The position numbers and the translations under genes were made by a program. A stretch of DNA of 5,134 nt from Phycisphaerae bacterium (GTDB taxonomy: Bacteria; Planctomycetota; Phycisphaerae; JAAYCJ01), in the NCBI GenBank assembly GCA_012514125.1, contig JAAZAW010000099.1, forward strand, positions 1-5,134, written 5' to 3'. Under the pieces are notes generated by a model, which was not told the DNA's origin, did no database searches, and was given only the letters and a program-made list of their open reading frames with translations. Shown piece after piece: positions 1 to 4,955 of the stretch. How positions within the stretch are numbered: the first letter of the stretch is position 1; the number at the start of each line of letters is the position of its first letter.

Positions 1-760
1 CCAGGGCCGGAAGCGCCAGTCCCACAAGGGTCGTCGATTTGGCGGTACACATCACGCTCGCCGCCGCCAGAATAAATCCGATGAACATGGTCCCGCAATC
101 CCCCATAAATATTTTGGCGGGATTGAAATTGAAAAATAAAAATCCGATCAGGCTGCCCAACAGTGCCATCATCATCACCGCCATTACCGGCTGATCGGTA
201 TAAAAGGCGAACACCGCAATCACACCGCACGTCACCGCGGCAATCCCTGCCGCCAGTCCGTCAAGTCCATCAATCAAATTGACCGCATTGGTAATTCCGA
301 CCACCCAGAAAATTGTTATAGGCCACGACCACCACCCGAAGTTCAAAACCAACCGATCGGTGATCTCGATGTTTTCGATCCGAACGCCATACGCACAAAT
401 CACCATGGCCGCCAAAATCTGTGCCATGAATTTCACTCTGGCGCGTAAATCCAGAATATCATCCGTCAGACCTACAAGAAACATCGCAATTCCCGCCCCC
501 AGAAGCGACACCAGTCGAAGCCCGGTTTTGTGAAATGCCTCTCCCAACGCGTTATCCATAAAAAAAAATGGCACCAGCACACCCAGCATCGCCAAAGCTA
601 TCGCCACTCCGCCAATTCTCGGAATGGCGGACGCATGTATTTTTCTTACCCCCGGTGTGTCCATAATATTCCATGCCCGCGCCGCACGGACGACCAGCGG
701 CGTCAAAATGACCGCCAGCACGGTTGCCCCCAGGCAAACCAGCGCATAATAAATCCCCAT
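1..760 (-). CDS. Polyprenyl-phosphate sugar-1-phosphate transferase (WecA/TagO/MraY superfamily), 3' end outside window
   Basis: Integral membrane enzyme expected to move a sugar-1-phosphate (often GlcNAc-1-P) from a UDP-sugar to undecaprenyl phosphate, the first lipid-linked step of O-antigen, capsule, exopolysaccharide or teichoic acid synthesis. I translated 253 residues from the ATG at 760-758; the frame stays open to the window edge. Visible motifs are KIHASAIPRIGGVA (residues 40-53), GLTDD (97-101, Asp pair of the Mg/substrate site), NAVNLIDGLDGLAAG (158-172, the most diagnostic) and FNFNPAKIFMGD (210-221). Hydrophobic segments at about 5-23, 52-70, 80-97, 140-156, 168-188, 191-210 and 225-241 fit the polytopic family. 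Relatives are usually about 330-400 residues, so roughly the last third is missing. A G-rich Shine-Dalgarno (GAAGGGGGGAAATT before ATG) sets the start. It lies 61 bp downstream of the NusG-like gene, probably in the same operon. The donor sugar cannot be read from sequence; MraY itself is less likely given this context. Confidence 0.93.
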   Translation of the reverse strand, partial: MGIYYALVCLGATVLAVILTPLVVRAARAWNIMDTPGVRKIHASAIPRIGGVAIALAMLGVLVPFFFMDNALGEAFHKTGLRLVSLLGAGIAMFLVGLTDDILDLRARVKFMAQILAAMVICAYGVRIENIEITDRLVLNFGWWSWPITIFWVVGITNAVNLIDGLDGLAAGIAAVTCGVIAVFAFYTDQPVMAVMMMALLGSLIGFLFFNFNPAKIFMGDCGTMFIGFILAAASVMCTAKSTTLVGLALPAL

Positions 761-821
761 AATTTCCCCCCTTCACGGTCCCCCGACCTTCAGACAATCG
801 ATCGAATGAGTTCCCCCGAAT

Positions 822-1370
822 CTATTCGATCGGCTCAAGCAAATCCGCTTCGATCTCCATCATCGCCGCCTGACCCAGAATACTCACCTTCAATAAAATC
901 TTTGCCATTTCTCCTCGTTCCACAACCACCCCTTCCAATCCCTTAAAAACGCCCGCCACGATTCGACACCGCTGTCCCTCAACGACATGCGGATAAGGAT
1001 GGAGTATCGCCCGTTCCACTAACGCCTTCTCGATGGCCGACAATTCCCGGATTAACTTTTTTTGATCGATCACCTCAATCGTCTGGCATAACCGGTTTGT
1101 GGTCATCGCCTTGTAACGATCCTCCTCATTGCCGCAGAAAAAAATATACGATGGAAACAGCGGCAGAAAAACTCGTCGCTTTTTCCCGCCGGTCAGAGCG
1201 ATTTTATCGATCAGAGGAAGAAAATATCCGATCCCGTAATGCAGCAACTCCCAGGCCAGCACCTTTTCACATCGCGATCGGGTATGTGCCACCCGCCACG
1301 GCCCAGTCAGTTCTTCTATCGCTGTCGCCCATGGCGCTAACATCGGCGGATTATCCGCAATCTTCAACAT
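822..1370 (-). CDS. NusG-family transcription antiterminator paralogue (RfaH/UpxY/LoaP-like)
   Basis: Specialised NusG paralogue predicted to bind RNA polymerase and promote elongation through a long polysaccharide operon. It has 182 residues. The N-terminal NGN domain spans about residues 22-115, with PWRVAHTRSRCEKVLAWEL at 24-42 and the family hallmark LPLFPSYIFF at 69-78. A basic stretch, GGKKRRV, sits at 61-67. A C-terminal KOW motif follows: EGQRCRIVAGVFKGLEGVVV at 131-150. I chose the ATG at 1370-1368 because AAGGGGGGGAC lies directly before it; the longer reading (to 1394) would start at TTG without a ribosome site. Housekeeping nusG normally sits beside secE and ribosomal-protein genes. 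Here the neighbour is a lipid-carrier sugar transferase, which is how RfaH/UpxY/LoaP-type specialised factors are arranged. No ops-like GGCGGTAG element was found upstream, so its recruitment signal is unknown. The family call is firm, the target operon an inference. Confidence 0.92.
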   Translation of the reverse strand: MLKIADNPPMLAPWATAIEELTGPWRVAHTRSRCEKVLAWELLHYGIGYFLPLIDKIALTGGKKRRVFLPLFPSYIFFCGNEEDRYKAMTTNRLCQTIEVIDQKKLIRELSAIEKALVERAILHPYPHVVEGQRCRIVAGVFKGLEGVVVERGEMAKILLKVSILGQAAMMEIEADLLEPIE

Positions 1371-1599
1371 GTCCCCCCCTTGCTCGATGCGCAAACTCCG
1401 TCCCCGTCGGGAATCAAACGCACGCTATCGCATCCGTAGCCGACATTGACTCATGCAACTCACCCTGGTAAAAACGGATGTTTTCAAATAATCCTGTCTT
1501 GCGAACCGTGTTCCAGATGAGAAGTTTCACACGCCGGCAACATTTGTGCCTGTCGATTGTCGAAACTCGCAGTAACCCCCTGTTGACCTTGCAGTTAAA

Positions 1600-1627
1600 A
1601 TAGTATTCAACCCTCGAATTAAGACAA
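1600..1627 (-). promoter_or_regulatory. Candidate sigma70-type promoter for the antiterminator/polysaccharide operon
   Basis: Read on the minus strand, TTGTCT (1622-1627, four of six matches to TTGACA) and TACTAT (1600-1605, four of six matches to TATAAT) are 16 bp apart. Transcription would begin near 1593 and give a leader of roughly 220 nt before the ATG at 1370. A second pair further up (TTGACA at 1731-1736 and TAGTTA at 1708-1713, 17 bp apart) has a perfect -35 but a poor -10. Both are pattern matches only. Confidence 0.3.
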
Positions 1628-1665
1628 TCGAATTATCGCGGCATCGTTTAGTTATCCCCCTGAAA

Positions 1666-1697
1666 CAACAGCTCAATCAAAACAGTTTGATTTGTTG
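1666..1697. repeat. Imperfect inverted repeat (bulged hairpin)
   Basis: AATCAAA (1675-1681) pairs with TTTGATT (1686-1692) around the loop ACAG. The stem continues as CAACA (1666-1670) with TGTTG (1693-1697) across a four-base bulge GCTC, giving 12 pairs in total. No T run follows on either strand, so it does not look like a terminator. It could be an RNA structure or a protein site upstream of the antiterminator gene; the role is unknown. Confidence 0.45.
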
Positions 1698-1738
1698 CTT
1701 CTCCTATTAACTAACACGAATAACCGACCTTGTCAAAC

Positions 1739-1778
1739 AAAAAAATGTCAAGCCCGGGCAGGCATATAAGGCCCGGGC
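1739..1778 (-). terminator. Possible intrinsic terminator (GC-rich hairpin plus T7 on the minus strand)
   Basis: Two copies of the self-complementary octamer GCCCGGGC (1752-1759 and 1771-1778) can pair as an 8-bp GC stem with an 11-nt loop. On the minus strand the stem is followed by TTGACA and then seven T (1739-1745). The six-base gap before the T run weakens the case. It would stop leftward transcription from the graveyard region before the polysaccharide operon. The TTGACA in the gap is also a possible -35 element. Confidence 0.4.
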
Positions 1779-1850
1779 CTGTGAGCTTCTTTGAAGATGA
1801 ATTGACTGCGGGTCAAGGTGGGTTACCATGCGCCGTACCTGGTTTTCAGG

Positions 1851-1904
1851 GATAATAAACGGAGGCATCTAATCGATATGAATATCATTCGTAGATGCAT
1901 CCGT
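1851..1904 (-). terminator. Terminator-like hairpin downstream of the ceramidase-like remnant
   Basis: ACGGAGGCATCT (1859-1870) is the inverted match of AGATGCATCCGT (1893-1904) with one mismatch. Its 22-nt interior holds a second small palindrome, GATAT-GA-ATATC (1875-1886). On the minus strand the stem runs into TTATTAT (1852-1858), a weak U-rich tail. It begins about 60 bp after the stop of the remnant, a plausible place for that gene's former terminator. The long interior and interrupted T tract leave other roles open, such as an operator or a mobile-element end. Confidence 0.4.
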
Positions 1905-1965
1905 GAATATAATTCAGGTTCCGCCATCCGGGCATTGGAAAACGATTTACCCCATGATTATTCAA

Positions 1966-2195
1966 TTATTTCCAAAGCTCATTAATCGCCGCAACGGTAT
2001 TTTCAACAAGTAAATCACCCCCATCAGGACCACACAGGGTTGATGCAGGTTTTGAACTATATGACCCCCTTCTATGGCTGCTTTTGTAGGTAAATACCCC
2101 CCTCTGCCATTGGCAAGCTGAACAATAAAAGTCTGTTCCGCTTTTGTTCTCGCCTTTATGCGCATGCCGAATTCACAAAACAGTTCAAATGGGTT
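1966..2195 (-). pseudogene. C-terminal remnant of a neutral/alkaline (non-lysosomal) ceramidase-like protein, frameshifted
   Basis: A 3' fragment split across two minus-strand frames. From about 2195 the first frame reads NPFELFCEFGMRIKAR, then QTFIVQLANGRGGYLPTKAA and IEGG. After the G tract at 2065-2069 the sense continues in the other frame as SYSSKPASTLCGPDGGDLL, then VENTVAAINELWK, ending at TAA (1966-1968). Adding one G to the five-G tract joins them into one 76-residue tail. The pattern P(G/F)E.F.E.G..IK, then H/QTFIV.LANG..GYLPT..A, then a GG turn and a final helix is what I know from the C-terminus of neutral/alkaline ceramidase-like proteins, common in environmental bacteria. Those proteins are several hundred residues long and hydrolyse ceramide or related lipids in the best-studied members. 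The N-terminal catalytic part is absent: upstream the frame meets the stop codon of the IS630 transposase (2211). In the unshifted frame the sequence would end at 1962 with an unrelated tail. The remnant is very probably non-functional; the family call is from memory of conserved motifs. Confidence 0.66.
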
Positions 2196-2210
2196 ATTAC
2201 TCCGTCCATT

Positions 2211-2774
2211 CTAACTTTGTGGATATAGTCGTTTCAGTTTCACCCGGGCATCTTTGCTGGTAAACTGCCAATCCACCGATTTCTGCCCGGCATTGCGTCG
2301 TTGGACCCAGCCCCGGGTCTCCTGCCTCAACCGGTCTATCTCCGCAATCCGTCGCCGCAGACACTGCCGCGTCAGCAAACTCAATTCGATCTCCGCCACG
2401 TTCAGCCAACTGCCGTGTTTCGGCGTATAATGAATCTCCAACCGATCCCGCAATCGCTTCGCCTCCACCGGCGAAAAGGCTTCATACAGCGAGGCGATCT
2501 TGTGCGTATTCAAATTGTCGCAGATCAAAATCACCTTCGTCGTCTCCGGTCCCTGCTGAACAAACCGCTGACAGACCTCAGTGACGGTATTGAAATGGCA
2601 GGAAAAGACCCTGGCGATCTCCTGGCTGGGAAGATGTGACCCATGCTCATCCGCCGCCAGCAAAATGTTGGCGTGTTTGATGCGATACGCCTTATCTTGC
2701 CCGCCGGATACCAGCTTCGTTAACCTTTCACGTTCTTCACTTGTCAACGTCACAATATACTTTCGTGTGCCCAT
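2211..2774 (-). pseudogene. IS630-family transposase with internal in-frame deletion
   Basis: DDE transposase of the IS630 (Tc1/mariner-related) group. The ATG at 2774 follows AGAGGGG at a good distance; an earlier ATG at 2834 would add 20 residues of unlike sequence. Of 187 residues, about 8-74 form the N-terminal helix-turn-helix region (IKHANILLAADEH, SQEIARVFSCHFNTVTEVCQ). The reading then jumps at G75/P76 (near 2550) straight into the C-terminal half of the catalytic domain: VILICDNLNTH (81-91, second Asp D86), LEIHYTPKHGSWLNVAEIE (112-130, E128 the probable third acidic residue) and the C-terminal KRLYPQS. Related full-length proteins are about 340-360 residues. Some 150 residues, including the linker and the first catalytic Asp (the MDE motif), are therefore missing while the frame is kept. 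The product should be unable to transpose DNA, although a DNA-binding stub could still be made. Clear terminal inverted repeats or a TA duplication could not be identified, so the limits of the element are unknown. It directly abuts the ceramidase-like remnant. Confidence 0.85.
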
Positions 2775-2849
2775 GAATTTTGCCCCTCTGCAATAAGAAT
2801 CCCTATAACAAATTCTATGGGCAACACGATCCATTTATCGTCATGATAT

Positions 2850-2964
2850 TAGGGTGGATACCGAAGGCATCCACCATTTTGTTCATTCGTGGGGGAACAT
2901 TGACAGCGCCATCCGACGACGCGAGCGGCAGAAAAAAATGGTGGATGTCGGAACATCCACCCTA
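2850..2964. mobile_element. 115-bp MITE- or REPIN-like element with two hairpin arms in inverted orientation
   Basis: The left arm (2850-2880) starts TAGGGTGGAT and ends ATCCACCATTTT; the right arm, read on the opposite strand, starts TAGGGTGGAT and also ends ATCCACCATTTT. The arms therefore form about 30-bp inverted repeats that differ mainly in an 8-9 base centre. Each arm is also a palindrome: GGTGGAT/ATCCACC on the left, and GGTGGATGT-CGGA-ACATCCACC (9-bp stem, 4-base loop) on the right. Both outer ends carry TA (2850-2851 and 2963-2964). About 50 bp of unique sequence lies between. Two known architectures fit: a Tc1/mariner or IS630-type MITE with TA target sites, or a REPIN (paired REP hairpins with a TAG-type tetranucleotide 5' of each stem) moved by a RAYT/TnpA-REP transposase. 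No protein is encoded. The structure is seen directly; the mobility is inferred. Confidence 0.6.
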
Positions 2965-2980
2965 TCTGGCTCGTTGACAT

Positions 2981-3009
2981 GACAACCATCGTTAGCCACG
3001 CTGGTTGTC
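2981..3009. repeat. Inverted repeat (8-bp hairpin)
   Basis: GACAACCA (2981-2988) is the exact reverse complement of TGGTTGTC (3002-3009), with a 13-nt loop. On the plus strand it is followed after a few bases by a short T run (CAATTTT), not enough for a confident terminator. It lies 16 bp beyond the double-hairpin element and may be part of its flank. Role unknown. Confidence 0.4.
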
Positions 3010-3033
3010 TCAATTTTCAATCCACCGATTTCG

Positions 3034-3061
3034 GTTAAACCTCCCTATCGACACGTTTAAC
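3034..3061. repeat. Inverted repeat GTTAAAC / GTTTAAC
   Basis: A perfect 7-bp inverted pair (3034-3040 and 3055-3061) separated by 14 bp. It sits between the double-hairpin element and the phosphoesterase terminator. It could be a dyad operator or chance; no adjacent promoter or gene start supports a regulatory role. Confidence 0.25.
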
Positions 3062-3085
3062 GATCGATTGAACAACGATTCCAAT

Positions 3086-3126
3086 AAAAAAGCAGGAACC
3101 CTCTGAAAAGGGCTCCTGCTTTTTTT
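3086..3126 (-). terminator. Rho-independent terminator of the metallophosphoesterase gene (bidirectional shape)
   Basis: GCAGGAACCCT and AGGGCTCCTGC form an 11-pair stem with one mismatch around a short loop. The hairpin is flanked by A and T runs on both sides, so on the minus strand it ends in six T. It lies 26 bp after the stop codon of the phosphoesterase gene. The symmetry means it could also stop rightward transcription coming from the graveyard region. Confidence 0.88.
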
Positions 3127-3152
3127 ATTTATTGAGAGGCGAACCCGCTGGA

Positions 3153-4955
3153 TTAATGGGGGATCGGTGTTCCGTAGTTCTGAATCGCGGTCTGCATGGC
3201 CGGGCTCAATTGTTTGATAAGCTCGGCGTTGTACGCCCCCGTTGGCGGGTCGGAAACCGGATTTTTAAAGAGCTGTTGAGCGGCGACCGCGTAGAAACGC
3301 GATTGGGCCGCCAGCGATCCTTCTTTGATGGCCGGGTCCACATCGGTCGTAAAGATGGAGATCGTATTGTCGCTGTTGCGGACGATCTCGAAGGTGCGGA
3401 ACTGCTGGGGCCAATCCCTCAGGGACGAGGTTTCAACCTGCCAGAAGCTCAATTCCGGATGGTCATCCGCATCGGAGGCATTATACGGCATTGCGGTTAC
3501 TTGGTTGAAGTGACGATGTCCCGCGATCCACAGGAGGAGATTCGGATAGGTATGGAGTTTGGCCAGCAGATCCGTCTGGTTGATATACGCGTGGGCCGAC
3601 CACCAGCCCATCGCGGAATTCTCCGCTTCGACCGCGATCGGGATGTGGGCCGCGATGATCATGAGCTGATTGGCCGCCTGCCCCGCATCGAGTTCACTCA
3701 CCAGCCAGTTATACCGTGCCTCATCCAGCGAGCCATGCCCATAGTCGGGGGCATCGAGATAATTGCCATCCGTTTCCGACTGGGTATTGTCGAGGACGAT
3801 CACCTTGATCGGGACGTCCGGGTTCGGGATGAAGCTGTAACAGGCAAAGCCGTTGCTTGCATCGACCTGATTGAAACCGTGACCGACCGGCGTGGAGGTG
3901 GTATTGAAAAATTCGTTCATCCACTCGCTTCGAGTCAGGGATCGGCGGTCCGGATCGGCGGCAAGAACCTTCGGAGGAGAGGTGAAGTCCTCGACGGCTC
4001 CGACTCCGATAATATCGCCGTAGACCGTTCTGCCGTCAATGGCGCCCATATAGTACTTGCGTTGGTCCAGGGCGTTGAGGGGATCGACAAAGACATTGCC
4101 GGTGCAGAGGATCTCCTCGCCGGTGTAGGTCTCTCGAAGATAATCGTTCACAGGGTAGGTCCCGATCCAGAAGTGATCGTGGTTGCCGAGGGTCTGATAC
4201 CAGGGGATCGACTTATCCAGCCCCACCGCCTTGAATCGATCCTGATAATCGTTGCGGGGGCCGAAGACCGGATCATCCTTGTCCCCGGAATCGGGGTCGA
4301 TCTCCCCGCCGTCGAGGACGTCGATATACCAGCGGGTTTCATTATATTGAGTGCTGTTGCAGGCATCGCCCAGCGAGATCCCGAAATCGAAGGGATTTTT
4401 CCGGTGCAGGGCGTTGATCGTCTGGACGGCCGCATCGAGCACCTGGGTGCTGTACATCATCACCGGGGAATAGGTCGAAGAAGCCACGCCGCCGCCGCTT
4501 TTATAGCCATAGTAGATCACCTGACAGGGAGTTTCTTCATCGGTGATATGGATGTCGGTGATGGCAAAGAAGGTCAGCAGCTTGGCTTTGTTGGTGACGG
4601 AGCCCGCCTCGTAGTTCGTCGGCATAAGGTCGGTGACCTTTCCTTCATCGACGCCGTCGCCGTAGTGCCACATGCCATAACCGGCTGCCGCGTACTTGGC
4701 AACCTCATAAGGGTAGATCGTATCCAATCCCCAGGGGGTCGCATCCGGTATGATGGTCCTCTGACGCGTCGTATAGACCTCGGAGTCTATCGGATATTCG
4801 AAGAATTGGGAGAAATCAAAACCGCATCCGGATAACGCGATCATCAGTACGCCGGCAAAAAGAAGATGAGTAAAAGGTGCAAAAGCGACTCTTTTACATT
4901 TCCATTCACATTCCCCTTTACCTCGATCCCCATTCAATCCACAAGAAAGTTTCAT
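3153..4955 (-). CDS. Calcineurin-like metallophosphoesterase lipoprotein (RPA4764-type)
   Basis: A 600-residue predicted secreted phosphoesterase using a two-metal site; the substrate is unknown. The N-terminus has a basic region (K19-R22), a hydrophobic stretch (about 31-41) and the lipobox LSGC with lipidated C44, so it should be anchored in a membrane facing the periplasm or surface. The n-region is unusually long, with Cys at 5, 16 and 20, but AAGGA 8 bp before the ATG supports this start. Metallophosphoesterase blocks occur in the correct order: TDIH (D134, H136), GDACN (D197, N200), GNHDH (N258, H259), AAHIPI (H437) and GHRH (H480, H482). They are separated by long insertions, about 60 residues between the second and third blocks and about 180 between the third and fourth. 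That spacing is why I compare it with the RPA4764-type group (TIGR03768 as I recall it), many of whose members carry a twin-arginine signal; this one shows a lipoprotein signal instead. All metal ligands appear present. The gene stands alone, with its own terminator downstream. Confidence 0.9.
   Translation of the reverse strand: MKLSCGLNGDRGKGECEWKCKRVAFAPFTHLLFAGVLMIALSGCGFDFSQFFEYPIDSEVYTTRQRTIIPDATPWGLDTIYPYEVAKYAAAGYGMWHYGDGVDEGKVTDLMPTNYEAGSVTNKAKLLTFFAITDIHITDEETPCQVIYYGYKSGGGVASSTYSPVMMYSTQVLDAAVQTINALHRKNPFDFGISLGDACNSTQYNETRWYIDVLDGGEIDPDSGDKDDPVFGPRNDYQDRFKAVGLDKSIPWYQTLGNHDHFWIGTYPVNDYLRETYTGEEILCTGNVFVDPLNALDQRKYYMGAIDGRTVYGDIIGVGAVEDFTSPPKVLAADPDRRSLTRSEWMNEFFNTTSTPVGHGFNQVDASNGFACYSFIPNPDVPIKVIVLDNTQSETDGNYLDAPDYGHGSLDEARYNWLVSELDAGQAANQLMIIAAHIPIAVEAENSAMGWWSAHAYINQTDLLAKLHTYPNLLLWIAGHRHFNQVTAMPYNASDADDHPELSFWQVETSSLRDWPQQFRTFEIVRNSDNTISIFTTDVDPAIKEGSLAAQSRFYAVAAQQLFKNPVSDPPTGAYNAELIKQLSPAMQTAIQNYGTPIPH

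Larger units (their letters stand above)
1371..1965. other. Long gene-poor region upstream of the antiterminator gene
   Basis: No convincing protein gene lies here. The stretch is AT-richer than its neighbours, particularly around 1590-1750. It contains a sigma70-like promoter candidate (1600-1627), an imperfect hairpin (1666-1697), two terminator-like hairpins on the minus strand (1739-1778 and 1851-1904), and a 7-bp inverted pair (CATCCGT at 1431-1437 with ACGGATG at 1474-1480) within the presumed leader. On the minus strand a frame of 72 codons without a stop covers 1417-1632, but it has no ATG; its only plausible start is a GTG at 1530 with no ribosome site, so I do not call it a gene. 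Confidence 0.6.
2775..3085. other. Repeat-rich intergenic region between the transposase remnant and the phosphoesterase gene
   Basis: No gene is supported; the short open frames here lack ribosome sites and coding-like sequence. The stretch is filled by the double-hairpin element at 2850-2964, an 8-bp hairpin at 2981-3009 and a 7-bp inverted pair at 3034-3061. A 15-bp exact copy of part of the transposase gene (CAATCCACCGATTTC) lies at 3018-3032. Confidence 0.6.

Noticed and set aside
530..946. 138-codon plus-strand frame opposite the sugar transferase and antiterminator genes
   Set aside because: It spans the junction of two well-supported minus-strand genes, is rich in P, R, S and H, and has no domain or ribosome site.
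1371..1394. Upstream TTG start that would add 8 residues to the NusG-like protein
   Set aside because: The G-rich ribosome binding site lies between this TTG and the ATG at 1370, so the ATG is the better start.
1097..1471. 124-codon plus-strand frame opposite the antiterminator gene
   Set aside because: Antisense to a NusG-family coding region; no recognisable product.
1371..1760. ops/JUMPstart-like recruitment element for an RfaH-type factor
   Set aside because: No GGCGGTAG core or close variant found on the minus strand in the leader.
2206..2820. Terminal inverted repeats of the IS630 copy (CCATTCTAACTTTGT near 2206 against CCATAGAATTTGT near 2820, complementary strand)
   Set aside because: The match needs gaps and several mismatches, and no TA duplication could be confirmed. 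I could not define the element ends.
3132..4835. 567-codon open frame on the plus strand opposite the phosphoesterase gene
   Set aside because: It mirrors the complementary strand of a gene with complete catalytic motifs, lipobox, ribosome site and terminator. Its own translation is a low-complexity mix of G, R, V, I and D with no recognisable domain, typical of an antisense shadow in GC-biased codons.
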